Part shown: one piece after another, positions 9,242 to 15,600 of the stretch | How the letters are laid out: the number at the start of each line of letters is the position of its first letter | How positions within the stretch are numbered: position 1 is the first letter of the stretch | IMG/VR virus record: IMGVR_UViG_3300035170_000023 | Location: 1-61,434 of that record | DNA length: 61,434 nt | Direction: 5' to 3' (one strand) | Source: a virus | The notes under the pieces: model-generated | Seen by the model: only the letters and a program-made list of their open reading frames with translations | What the model was told of the DNA's origin: nothing | Database searches by the model: none | Program-made: the position numbers and the translations under genes

Positions 9242-9562
9242 CTACACAGGCCATGACAAGCCACACGAAATACACACCTCCATGTGCTCCATCTCTTCGA
9301 TGCGATCAGACCGACAGTCTGGGCAACGGACTCGTGTGCGACTTACGTCGAGGCTTCGTCGTTGTGTCTCTGTGAGACCGCCCCATACGCCGAACTCTTC
9401 GTGATCGATCGCCCACTGAAGGCACTCGACTCGGATAGGGCATGAACCACACGTGACGAGCACCTTCTCCTCCACCAGTGAGTCGAACTCAGGGAAGAAG
9501 ATGTCACGGTTCATGCCCCGGCACGCGGCGGATGATTGCCAGTCGAGCACCACGGGTGTCAC
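9242..9562 (-). CDS. whiB: WhiB-family Fe-S transcriptional regulator with Zn-ribbon tail
   Basis: A 106-residue product starting with GTG in a GTGA overlap with the upstream gene. The WhiB core is complete: WQSSAACRG supplies Cys14, CGSCPIRVEC supplies Cys38, Cys41 and Cys47 (CxxC plus C), and GVWGG at 58-62 is the hallmark turn. These cysteines hold a [4Fe-4S] cluster in WhiB proteins, which bind the host sigma factor. Unusually, a second metal-site candidate follows (RCPDC at 80-83 and CISCG at 97-100), making a zinc-ribbon-like tail. WhiB proteins are essentially confined to actinobacteria and their phages. Confidence 0.9.
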   Translation of the reverse strand: MTPVVLDWQSSAACRGMNRDIFFPEFDSLVEEKVLVTCGSCPIRVECLQWAIDHEEFGVWGGLTETQRRSLDVSRTRVRCPDCRSDRIEEMEHMEVCISCGLSWPV

Positions 9563-9834
9563 CGGTTGATCAGTGCGTCGATGATCGCGCCGATGCCGTA
9601 CATTGTGGCGTTGGCCACCGCGCGAGATCGCATGACTTCCCACTCCTTGAGTAGCTGATCGGTCGCGATAGAACCCTGTGCAGCGAACTGCCAGGTGTCG
9701 TTCGAAGTGCGTGGTGTGTGCCCCGTGAACGCGTCTTTGGCGAGAAGCCGGATAGACGTTTCGCGTTCTCGTTTCTTCTGTGCCCACTGCTCAGCTTCAG
9801 TCACGTACGTGATGTAGCTGTCACGCGCGCTCAT
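9559..9834 (-). CDS. Hypothetical protein (91 aa)
   Basis: Not recognised. A charged, helical protein (YVTEAEQWAQKKRERETSI near the N-terminus) with no Cys or signal peptide. Its C-terminal ATMYGIGAIIDALINR is mildly hydrophobic but not a clear membrane segment. It starts at an ATGA overlap with the DUF2786 gene and ends in a GTGA overlap with the WhiB-like gene, so the three are co-translated. The tight coupling supports a real gene. Confidence 0.7.
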   Translation of the reverse strand: MSARDSYITYVTEAEQWAQKKRERETSIRLLAKDAFTGHTPRTSNDTWQFAAQGSIATDQLLKEWEVMRSRAVANATMYGIGAIIDALINR

Positions 9835-10577
9835 GACTGGACCGCTCGACGCGAACTGCCAGCGGCGGTCTGACCGATGTCGGCGCGAAGACCCGCAGAT
9901 CGACCAGTGTCGTGCGCGTCCTCACCGTAGCGACGTGCACGACCAGCCACGCCGATTCGCATTGAGCTTGCGATGTGTTGGTCGACTTGTTTCGTCCGAT
10001 CGACGAGCACAAGATCCGTACCTGGCGCGGCATCAGCCACGACGACGCGCTTGACTGCAATGAGCTTCTCACGCAGGCCCTGCGCGAACCCCTGGATGAA
10101 TGAGCGCTTCCAGTTGTACTTGTCCGTGCCAGACCAGAACGCGGCGTGCTCGTCGACAGCTGATGCGTACTTGGATGCCATCGTCAGTGAGCACTGCGCG
10201 CCAAGCGATGTGAACATCTGCTCGACACGCGTGACATCGGACTCGAAGCCCACGAGGGACAGGTTGACTCGTCCGTCGAGCTTCTTCCGTAGGAAGCCGC
10301 GGCAGTTGAACTGCTCGGCGATAACGCAGCCGATAACGGTCATCTCGTACGAGTACGACTTCGGCGACGTCGACACGACCTCGTGCTCGACGATGCGCTC
10401 AACCACGACGTGGCCGACAACGGCAAGCTGCGCGTCCTCGATGCCCCACTGGAGCATGAGTGCTGTGGCCTTAGCGTTGAAGGCGTCGCGCTCTTGCTCT
10501 GTGACACCCTTGCTTTCGGCCTTGTTGAGGAGCTTCTTGATCAGGAGTGCGCGTGCTTCAAGATCCGGAGTGGTCAC
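9831..10577 (-). CDS. DUF2786-domain protein (248 aa)
   Basis: The N-terminal 50 residues (ALLIKKLLNKAESKGVTEQE...KATALMLQWGI) match the DUF2786 pattern seen in many actinophage early proteins; the rest (AEQFNCRGFLRKKL..., a Trp/Lys-rich middle and a basic tail) resembles the extended phage versions. Molecular function is unknown for the family. The start is GTG, preceded by GAACGAGAGGAACTCAA, a variant of the leader motif used by neighbouring genes, and by a recognisable promoter at 10612-10640. It heads a three- or four-gene unit ending at 9105. Confidence 0.78.
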   Translation of the reverse strand: MTTPDLEARALLIKKLLNKAESKGVTEQERDAFNAKATALMLQWGIEDAQLAVVGHVVVERIVEHEVVSTSPKSYSYEMTVIGCVIAEQFNCRGFLRKKLDGRVNLSLVGFESDVTRVEQMFTSLGAQCSLTMASKYASAVDEHAAFWSGTDKYNWKRSFIQGFAQGLREKLIAVKRVVVADAAPGTDLVLVDRTKQVDQHIASSMRIGVAGRARRYGEDAHDTGRSAGLRADIGQTAAGSSRRAVQS

Positions 10578-10611
10578 TTGAGTTCCTCTCGTTCAGTTCG
10601 TTCGTGTTACG

Positions 10612-10640
10612 ATCCTACCAGGACTGGACTTGAATGTAAA
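10612..10640 (-). promoter_or_regulatory. Sigma-70-type promoter for the DUF2786/WhiB unit
   Basis: Read leftward: -35 TTTACA, a 17-base spacer ending in TGG, then -10 TAGGAT, i.e. an extended -10. Transcription would start near 10605, giving a leader with GAACGAACTGAACGAGAGGA before the GTG at 10577. It sits directly after the terminator of the upstream gene. Confidence 0.75.
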
Positions 10641-10642
10641 CA

Positions 10643-10671
10643 GGCCGCCCTCCAGCCAGTGGAGGACGGCC
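10643..10671 (-). terminator. Hairpin terminator after the DUF932 gene
   Basis: Twelve-base arms (GGCCGCCCTCCA and TGGAGGACGGCC) pair with one mismatch around a GCCAG loop. It lies 12 bases past the leftward stop at 10683 and just before the next promoter, separating two transcription units. Confidence 0.75.
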
Positions 10672-10682
10672 TTGTGATGTGA

Positions 10683-11603
10683 TCAGTGACGGCTTAGGAT
10701 CCGGCTCGTCAGCTTGTTGATCGCGGTGTGGGTCTGTCCTTGCAGTGCCGCGACGAACCGGGACTCAGGTGAGCCACCCGTACGGTCGTGGTCGAAGTAC
10801 TCGGACACAGCGTTGACGAGGCCCCAGCCGGTTCCTTCGAAGCCGACAGTCTCGGGACGCGTGTGCCAGTTGCTGACGATCTTGATGATGACATCGTCGC
10901 GGGTCGGACGGTCGGGCAGTACGGAACGAAGAGTTGAGGTCGCTGTCTCGTCACTGATGTTGACGCTTGCCAGACGCTGAGCGTTGTCCACGTATGCACT
11001 TGCGTACTCCGTGATCCGCGCGATCGACTCCTTGGCGGCGAGCATCTTGCCCTTCACGTCACCAGCATGCACGACAGTCCAGCGGTGCTCCACGCCCTTC
11101 GTGAACGAACGAAGCGTCATCTGATTCATGCATCGCCCACGGATGGGCATGACCATGATCTCGACGGCGCGGCTGCAGTCATGACTCGTGCGAAGTACAC
11201 CATAGAGCGTGTGCGGGTCTTCCTCGAACGGCGTGATGTTGATGTTGGGCTGGATGACCATGAAGCCCTGACGACCCTTTCGCAGGCTGCCCGCCGCGAC
11301 GAACTGCGGCGACACGGAGTCCATGAAGTCGAACGCCTCGGCGTACTGGACGATTGGGTAGTCCTTGCTGACGATGGACATCCACTCGTCAGTGTCGTCG
11401 CGTACGAGTGCCTTGCGATCCTTCACGGTGGTGTATCGTGGGGGAGCGCCGTCCTTCTTGGTCATGAACGCGACGGGGCGTGCGGAGACGGTGAAGTCGA
11501 TCCCGCCCAACTTGGCGGCTTCGGCGGCGGTAACGGGCGTATCGATCTGCGTGCCCAACTTCGTCCAGGGCAGCGTGCGGGTGCTGAACATCTGGTCGGT
11601 CAT
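10683..11603 (-). CDS. DUF932 phage/plasmid-like protein (306 aa)
   Basis: The product begins MTDQMFSTRTLPWTKLG and shows the DUF932 course: PVAFMTKKDG, an IVSKDYPIVQYAEAFDFMD stretch, DPHTLYGVLRTSHDCSRAV, then MNQMTLRSFTKGVEHRW. The family occurs on many phages and plasmids; its role is unproven. ATG 11603 is chosen over longer in-frame starts because it follows the Shine-Dalgarno CGAAGGAGAACGAAG and leaves a 16-base gap to the upstream gene. Co-transcribed with the 135-residue gene upstream and closed by the hairpin at 10643. Confidence 0.85.
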   Translation of the reverse strand: MTDQMFSTRTLPWTKLGTQIDTPVTAAEAAKLGGIDFTVSARPVAFMTKKDGAPPRYTTVKDRKALVRDDTDEWMSIVSKDYPIVQYAEAFDFMDSVSPQFVAAGSLRKGRQGFMVIQPNINITPFEEDPHTLYGVLRTSHDCSRAVEIMVMPIRGRCMNQMTLRSFTKGVEHRWTVVHAGDVKGKMLAAKESIARITEYASAYVDNAQRLASVNISDETATSTLRSVLPDRPTRDDVIIKIVSNWHTRPETVGFEGTGWGLVNAVSEYFDHDRTGGSPESRFVAALQGQTHTAINKLTSRILSRH

Positions 11604-11619
11604 CTTCGTTCTCCTTCGA

Positions 11620-12027
11620 TCAGAGCTGACGTGCGGGGATGTTATCGTCGACAGCGGGTGCGTTCGTGAGCGTGATCCAGACATCGCCACCACGTGCGAA
11701 CGTGTATGCGCGAGCCGACTGGGCCATGTGACCCTCGACGATGAAGCCAGGCGAGCACGCGCACGTACACCCAGCGTTTTGGCTCCATCGAAGCCGAAGG
11801 CCATCGATGCCCAGCTGGTGGAGCACCTCGAGCACGCGTGGTTTCCACAACAGGTACGGCCGGCGAAGGCGGTTCTCGAGGTCCTCGACCACGTTGAAGT
11901 CCTCGGTGGCTGACACGTATATCCGCGTCTTGCGGTTAGTTGCCTTCCAGTCCGGGTTTACGCGCCAGGTCACCTTCGTGCCGTCGTCGAGGACGACCTC
12001 GGAGTGTTGAGCTGTGACGTCGAGCAT
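11620..12027 (-). CDS. Hypothetical protein (135 aa)
   Basis: Not recognised. It begins MLDVTAQHSEVVLDDGTKVTWRV and includes ENRLRRPYLLWKPRVLEVLHQLGI and an AGCTCACSPGF cysteine cluster. The start is fixed by the exact leader GAACGAAGGGAACCGATC before ATG and by a strong promoter 45 bases further upstream. It is first in a two-gene unit with the DUF932 gene. The paired association may be functional, but nothing in the sequence says how. Confidence 0.75.
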   Translation of the reverse strand: MLDVTAQHSEVVLDDGTKVTWRVNPDWKATNRKTRIYVSATEDFNVVEDLENRLRRPYLLWKPRVLEVLHQLGIDGLRLRWSQNAGCTCACSPGFIVEGHMAQSARAYTFARGGDVWITLTNAPAVDDNIPARQL

Positions 12028-12032
12028 GATCG

Positions 12033-12045
12033 GTTCCCTTCGTTC
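12033..12045 (-). promoter_or_regulatory. Start-associated leader motif (GAACGAAGGGAAC)
   Basis: An exact copy of the 13-base leader ending six bases before the ATG at 12027. GAAGGGA is the probable ribosome-binding core; the repeated GAACGAAAC to its left recurs in other leaders. Exact copies also lie at 13619, 29658 and 41855. Confidence 0.7.
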
Positions 12046-12071
12046 GTTTCGTTCAGTTGCGTTCGAGGTCC

Positions 12072-12100
12072 ACTGTAGCACAGTGGTGTGACGGTGTCAA
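12072..12100 (-). promoter_or_regulatory. Near-consensus promoter with overlapping inverted repeat
   Basis: Read leftward: -35 TTGACA, a 17-base spacer ending TGC, -10 TACAGT (extended -10). The palindrome CCACTGT-AGC-ACAGTGG (12070-12086) overlaps the -10 and could be an operator. It drives the genes at 12027 and 11603. Confidence 0.82.
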
Positions 12101-12107
12101 CAGCGAC

Positions 12108-12296
12108 TTACATGATCCCGCCGTGGTCGCTGGCGAACTCCGTCTTCTCGAAGGCGTCCGTGACCTCCCAGTCCTCGGGCACGCCACCGGCCCACATGAT
12201 CACTTCGTTCTCGGCCTCCTCTTGCGTCTCAGCTCGCACAGTGTTGCTATACGTCGTTGGGATGACCTTACGAAGCTCCACGTACCAGGTCTTCAT
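12108..12296 (-). CDS. Hypothetical small protein (62 aa)
   Basis: Not recognised. It begins MKTWYVELRKVIPTTYSNTV and continues with an acidic, helical EAENEVIMWAGGVPEDWEV segment, a pattern common in small phage host-takeover proteins of about 60 residues. The start is supported by GATCGAAGGAGGTGTGTC, a strong Shine-Dalgarno, and by an extended -10 (TGGTACAGT) 21 bases upstream. It is followed directly by the promoter of the next unit. Confidence 0.7.
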   Translation of the reverse strand: MKTWYVELRKVIPTTYSNTVRAETQEEAENEVIMWAGGVPEDWEVTDAFEKTEFASDHGGIM

Positions 12297-12316
12297 GACA
12301 CACCTCCTTCGATCTC

Positions 12317-12322
12317 ACTGTA
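12317..12322 (-). promoter_or_regulatory. Extended -10 element upstream of the 62-aa gene
   Basis: TACAGT preceded by TGG, read leftward, with no recognisable -35 at 17 bases. Transcription would start about 13 bases before the ATG at 12296, just enough for the Shine-Dalgarno GAAGGAGG. Confidence 0.55.
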
Positions 12323-12334
12323 CCAGGCCACAGC

Positions 12335-12366
12335 AAAGGCCGCCACACCGGAGTGCGACGGCCTTT
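12335..12366 (-). terminator. Hairpin terminator after the 98-aa gene
   Basis: AAAGGCCG and CGGCCTTT arms extend inward with wobble pairs around a four-base loop, about 14 bp in all, with A/T flanks that make it usable in both directions. It lies just past the stop at 12372 and before the next leftward promoter. Confidence 0.75.
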
Positions 12367-12371
12367 GTTGA

Positions 12372-12668
12372 TCAGTAGCCCATGTCCTCCAGTGACGACC
12401 AGCCTTTGTCCCACTGGCTGTTATTGGATGACTTGGCTTGCTTGGTGCTTCGTGCGCGAAGCTTGGCCTGACCAAGATCGTAGTGTTTCTGGCGACACGC
12501 CTCGATGGTGCGTCCCAGTAGTTCCGCAATCTCCTCAACGGCTGTGTCCTCGCCCCAGCCTTCCTCCAGCAACTCGATCTCGTAGGCTTCCCAGATTTCG
12601 TTGTGGTGTTCAGCGCGAGCGCGACTGGCATCGTTGGCGGCCTGACGCTGTGCGTACGGTTCTGTCAT
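12372..12668 (-). CDS. Putative helix-turn-helix DNA-binding protein (98 aa)
   Basis: The centre (EDTAVEEIAELLGRTIEACR) reads as a Myb/homeodomain-like helix-turn-helix: an acidic helix, then AELLGRT, then a recognition helix, followed by a Lys/Arg-rich segment (KLRARSTKQAK). This suggests DNA binding, though no family is certain. The start follows CATCGAAGGGAACGAA, a close leader-motif variant. The downstream hairpin at 12335 closes its transcript. It may regulate the early region, but the target is unknown. Confidence 0.65.
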   Translation of the reverse strand: MTEPYAQRQAANDASRARAEHHNEIWEAYEIELLEEGWGEDTAVEEIAELLGRTIEACRQKHYDLGQAKLRARSTKQAKSSNNSQWDKGWSSLEDMGY

Positions 12669-12740
12669 TTCGTTCCCTTCGATGGACTCATCGGTGACGG
12701 CTTTACCGCCAGACGCCCTGTGGAAGCGGCGTTTCGTCCT

Positions 12741-12887
12741 TTACTTGTGCCAATCCCGTCGCATCTGTCGGACAACCTTGATGGCGTGAGCGGCACCGAT
12801 GATCGCGAGGATCGTGGCGAGGATCGTCAGACCCAAGAGGTTGTCGTTGAGTGTGGCATGCGGGTTGGGCAGTGCGGCGAAGAACAT
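12741..12887 (-). CDS. Small single-pass membrane protein (48 aa)
   Basis: A 48-residue product with a short N-terminal tail (MFFAALPNPHATLNDN), one hydrophobic helix (LLGLTILATILAIIGAAHAI) and a basic end (KVVRQMRRDWHK), predicting one membrane crossing. ATG 12887 is chosen because it follows GGAACGAAGGGAAAGCTC, the shared leader. Neighbouring genes also encode membrane proteins. Function unknown; superinfection exclusion or lysis timing are possible but unsupported. Confidence 0.65.
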   Translation of the reverse strand: MFFAALPNPHATLNDNLLGLTILATILAIIGAAHAIKVVRQMRRDWHK

Positions 12888-12928
12888 GAGCTTTCCCTTC
12901 GTTCCACCGGATCGATCCGGATTCGGAA

Positions 12929-12950
12929 CCACCCAGCTTCCGCTGGGTGG
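12929..12950 (-). terminator. GGAA-loop hairpin terminator after the DUF2637-like gene
   Basis: Nine-base perfect arms CCACCCAGC and GCTGGGTGG around a four-base loop (GGAA on the transcribed strand), followed by TTCC. It lies 28 bases past the stop at 12978. Confidence 0.7.
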
Positions 12951-12977
12951 CACCGGACTCGGATGAGTCGTAGGTGA

Positions 12978-13613
12978 TCAGGATGAAGTCTTAATGACGT
13001 GCTTGACCCAGCCGGGCTTGGTGCCGACCTGCAGTGCGATTTCGTCCGGGCTGATCGGCGGAACCACACTGGCCAGTTCAAGGATCTTCGCCTTCGCGGA
13101 TCCGGGCTTGCTCGCAATCGCCGTGGTCTGCACCTTCTGGACGACCGCGGTGGCGTGCACCGGGGCTTGGACTTCAACTGGCTTGGGTGTCTGGGCGGCT
13201 TTCGCCTCCTGGACGGTAGCTGCGTAGCGTCGCATTCGAGATGCGATCAGTTCAGCGCACATGTACGCGACTACGGGCCAAGCGTGACCGACACCAGATC
13301 CTAGGCTCACCCGGAGACCGGCGATCATGTTGGCCGTGATGCTCGCGCAGAGCGCGAATACCAGGATCGTACCAACAATTCCTCTGTCCGGGAAACCCGG
13401 AACTTGGAGGGCGATCGCGGCACAGATGGCGAGGAGGTCGACGGTCGAGGCAATCCCTGCCGCAAAGGCGGTGGTGATGTGCCAGCTCTGAAGGAGCTCG
13501 ACCTGGGTCCCGAAGCTAGTCACCGCTCCGATTACCGCAATCAGATAGGCGATGCGCTTCACTGCCTTAGCAGCCTTGAGGATGTACGCTACCGGAATCA
13601 AGGTAAGGTTCAT
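12978..13613 (-). CDS. DUF2637-like membrane protein with C-terminal helix-turn-helix
   Basis: A 211-residue product with four hydrophobic segments (about residues 20-45, 50-72, 78-98, 105-125), a basic cytoplasmic stretch, an Ala/Pro/Val-rich linker, and a C-terminal ILELASVVPPISPDEIALQV...WVKHVIK segment resembling a helix-turn-helix. This matches the DUF2637/SpdB-like proteins of actinobacterial plasmids, associated with plasmid spread. The start follows the exact GAACGAAGGGAAC leader; a TATAAT promoter lies 60 bases upstream. Its role in a phage is unknown. Confidence 0.72.
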   Translation of the reverse strand: MNLTLIPVAYILKAAKAVKRIAYLIAVIGAVTSFGTQVELLQSWHITTAFAAGIASTVDLLAICAAIALQVPGFPDRGIVGTILVFALCASITANMIAGLRVSLGSGVGHAWPVVAYMCAELIASRMRRYAATVQEAKAAQTPKPVEVQAPVHATAVVQKVQTTAIASKPGSAKAKILELASVVPPISPDEIALQVGTKPGWVKHVIKTSS

Positions 13614-13618
13614 CTTCA

Positions 13619-13631
13619 GTTCCCTTCGTTC
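13619..13631 (-). promoter_or_regulatory. Start-associated leader motif (GAACGAAGGGAAC)
   Basis: An exact copy of the leader, ending five bases before the ATG at 13613. A second GAACGAAAC unit lies immediately upstream, as it does at 12046. Confidence 0.7.
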
Positions 13632-13674
13632 GTTTCGTTCATGGAGTTGTCAAGTTACCTGATCACCTAGTTCT

Positions 13675-13704
13675 ATTATATCCCACAGTGGTGTCTTTGT
13701 GCAA
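13675..13704 (-). promoter_or_regulatory. Sigma-70 promoter with TATAAT -10
   Basis: Read leftward: -35 TTGCAC, 18-base spacer, -10 TATAAT. The 14 bases TATAATAGAACTAG are identical to the promoter at 41885. It drives the DUF2637-like gene. Confidence 0.75.
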
Positions 13705-13737
13705 CAAACTAGGGCGTGTCAACAGGTAAAATGAGAG

Positions 13738-13762
13738 AAAAAACTGTCAAGTTGCTGACAGT
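13738..13762 (-). terminator. Intrinsic terminator overlapping a stop codon
   Basis: ACTGTCA and TGACAGT arms around a six-base loop, followed on the leftward transcript by six U residues: a textbook intrinsic terminator. The stop codon of the gene ending at 13747 lies in the hairpin itself. Confidence 0.85.
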
Positions 13763-14079
13763 ATGAGCTGAACGAGTCCGAAGAGAGCGGCCAGTGCCGC
13801 GATGATCACTCCGATTCCCGTCCACATCCCGCGAGGCGTGACGTAGATCCGGGCCTCTTGCGCGCGAAGGCGAGCCTCGTGATCCGTCATGTCGTGACGA
13901 AGATCCGCCACCTGCTGGGCGAAAGACTGCTGCGCCATCGTCTGTGAAATGAGGGCAGAATCGATCTTGGCGGCGAGTGTGACCTGTGCCCGCGACATTT
14001 CCTGCACCATGTCATACAGATCACGGAGGCCAATCGTGATCGACTGGCCTCCGCGTTCGCTGGGTACAGGTCTGGTCAC
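13747..14079 (-). CDS. Coiled-coil protein with C-terminal membrane anchor (110 aa)
   Basis: It starts with GTG in a GTGA overlap with the upstream winged-helix gene. The middle (LYDMVQEMSRAQVTLAAKI and VADLRHDMTDHEARLRAQE) is a coiled coil, and the last 23 residues (MWTGIGVIIAALAALFGLVQ...) form one membrane helix. The architecture resembles small phage holin/DUF2746-like membrane proteins, but it lies in the early region, far from the lysis genes, so a lysis role is doubtful. Function unknown. Confidence 0.65.
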   Translation of the reverse strand: MTRPVPSERGGQSITIGLRDLYDMVQEMSRAQVTLAAKIDSALISQTMAQQSFAQQVADLRHDMTDHEARLRAQEARIYVTPRGMWTGIGVIIAALAALFGLVQLILSAT

Positions 14080-14348
14080 TCGACGACGGGAGAAGTCGTC
14101 TCGGTGACCGCGGACCACTGGGATCCGTTCTTGACGACATCGGCCGGCTCGTTCCGGCTCAGGCGGTAGAGCGACAGGTAGATCTCGTTGCCGGGCAGAT
14201 CGAGCTCCGACGCGAGTTCCTTGCGCGACTTCGGCCCATTGGCGCGCAGGTGCCCCAGCACCTTGTTGTCCCGTTCGATGGTCGATCCGGGACGGGGCCG
14301 ACCGCGACCAGGCTTCGTCTCAGTGGCCTCGGCGGTTCCCTCGGACAT
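14076..14348 (-). CDS. Winged-helix DNA-binding protein with AT-hook-like start (90 aa)
   Basis: The N-terminal GRGRPRPG resembles an AT-hook, which inserts into the minor groove. It is followed by ERDNKVLGHLRANGPKSRKE and SELDLPGNEIYLSLYRLSRN, a winged helix-turn-helix with a wing ending SQWSAV. The start follows AAGAGGAGGACAC, and an extended -10 (TGATATAGT) lies 31 bases upstream. It is first in a two-gene unit with a membrane-anchored coiled-coil protein. I infer a transcriptional regulator or nucleoid-type protein; the target is unknown. Confidence 0.7.
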   Translation of the reverse strand: MSEGTAEATETKPGRGRPRPGSTIERDNKVLGHLRANGPKSRKELASELDLPGNEIYLSLYRLSRNEPADVVKNGSQWSAVTETTSPVVE

Positions 14349-14379
14349 GTGTCCTCCTCTTAAAGTTGTGTACGATCTG

Positions 14380-14385
14380 ACTATA
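14380..14385 (-). promoter_or_regulatory. Extended -10 promoter for the winged-helix gene
   Basis: TATAGT preceded by TGA, read leftward. It overlaps the tail of the C5-methyltransferase transcript region (stop at 14394), so the regulator can be made separately from the operon upstream. No clear -35. Confidence 0.55.
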
Positions 14386-14393
14386 TCAGGAGC

Positions 14394-15590
14394 TCACTGC
14401 TTAGGGTAGCAGTTGGTGAAGTCAATTTCAAACTCACGATCACCGACGAGTTGACCTGCGTATCCGCCAGGCTGTCCATCAAGTGCTGCGTGAATCCACT
14501 GCCCGATCCACCGACCGCAATCTACCGTGATGCCCTTACCCCACGTCATGTTGAGTCCGGAAACTCCCCTAAGTGGCAAGATGATCCAGTCGTCGGGGAA
14601 CCCAAGGATGCGAGCAGCCTCGCGGTGTGTGATGGTTCGATCCAGTCTTGGATGGACAACGTTGTGGAGTCCTCCGCCGGTGATAACACGACCGTAACGA
14701 TCGCCGTCCCACCGGACCGGAGTCGTAAAGCCCATGAAAAAATCGTTCTTAACGACCTTTTCCTCGGTCGCCCGCCAGCTGTCCGGGAGCTTCCCGTGCT
14801 TCGTCCAGTACGCACGTGCCACCTCTCCAATTGCCATGCCTGGCTTCCACTCGACCCCGAGCATCAGGTCGCGCATCCGCTTGGTTAGTGGATTGTCCAA
14901 CCCCACGTGCCCATCTACGGAGCCGCTGGGCGACCGCCTTGGCGCTGACCACCAGCTGGCCGGACTCCGGTACGGCTGGGCCTGCCAGGTTTGTGCGAGC
15001 GGCTCGAGATCGGCGATCGTCTCGCCAAATGTCGGGTAGGCTGAAAGAACAGGCTGCTCCACGCCAAACGGAACTCGCGATACAAGCCAAAAATACCGAC
15101 GACGAACAGCAGCGCCACCCAGCGCGATCGCGTTGTGCCGGACGTGATGGAGTGTGTAAGAAAGACCCGTCGTAGCCTCAAGACGGGCACGAAGCGCAAC
15201 CATGAGTGCGTGACCGTCGACCGAAGTGTATGCGTTCTGGACAGACTCAAAGACAGCGACATCCGGTCTCACCTTCGCAGCGTAATCGACGAATGCCCAC
15301 ATGCAGTGATTGATCTTTGAGTCAGCTCCGCGAAAGTCTCTCGCTGACATAACGCTGAAGCCTGAGCACGGCGGGTTTCCAAAAACGACATTCGCGTCGA
15401 CCGGAGACCAGCTTTCATGGTCGACGGCTTCCGTGTGCCACTGATGTCCCAGTAAGTGACGATTCGCCTCGCAGTTCGCGGCACCGAATCCGCCCTTCAT
15501 CTCACGCTTACCTACGAGCTGAAAGCCGGCCTGCACCATACCCAGCGTGAAACCACCGGCGAAACCTTGACAGTCCACGGCACGATACAT
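14394..15590 (-). CDS. C5-cytosine DNA methyltransferase (398 aa)
   Basis: Methylates, or modifies at C5, cytosine in DNA. Visible motifs: motif I GFAGGFTLGMVQAGF (residues 9-23), catalytic GNPPCSGFS with Cys75, motif VI as FESVQNA (E115), motif VIII-like AVRRRYFW, and a C-terminal ITHREAARILGFPDDW (motif IX/X region). Motif VI is ESV instead of the usual ENV. ATG 15590 is chosen because it lies just before motif I; there is no Shine-Dalgarno, and a TATAGAAT sequence 7 bases upstream allows a leaderless start. The TRD lies at about 180-290. It is last in the replication/modification operon. Confidence 0.85.
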   Translation of the reverse strand: MYRAVDCQGFAGGFTLGMVQAGFQLVGKREMKGGFGAANCEANRHLLGHQWHTEAVDHESWSPVDANVVFGNPPCSGFSVMSARDFRGADSKINHCMWAFVDYAAKVRPDVAVFESVQNAYTSVDGHALMVALRARLEATTGLSYTLHHVRHNAIALGGAAVRRRYFWLVSRVPFGVEQPVLSAYPTFGETIADLEPLAQTWQAQPYRSPASWWSAPRRSPSGSVDGHVGLDNPLTKRMRDLMLGVEWKPGMAIGEVARAYWTKHGKLPDSWRATEEKVVKNDFFMGFTTPVRWDGDRYGRVITGGGLHNVVHPRLDRTITHREAARILGFPDDWIILPLRGVSGLNMTWGKGITVDCGRWIGQWIHAALDGQPGGYAGQLVGDREFEIDFTNCYPKQ

Positions 15591-15600
15591 AGACTGGATT

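Noticed and set aside
13747-14079. Calling this coiled-coil/membrane protein the holin.
   Set aside because: It is in the early leftward region beside a winged-helix gene, far from the amidase; the two-helix protein at 39280 is the better candidate.
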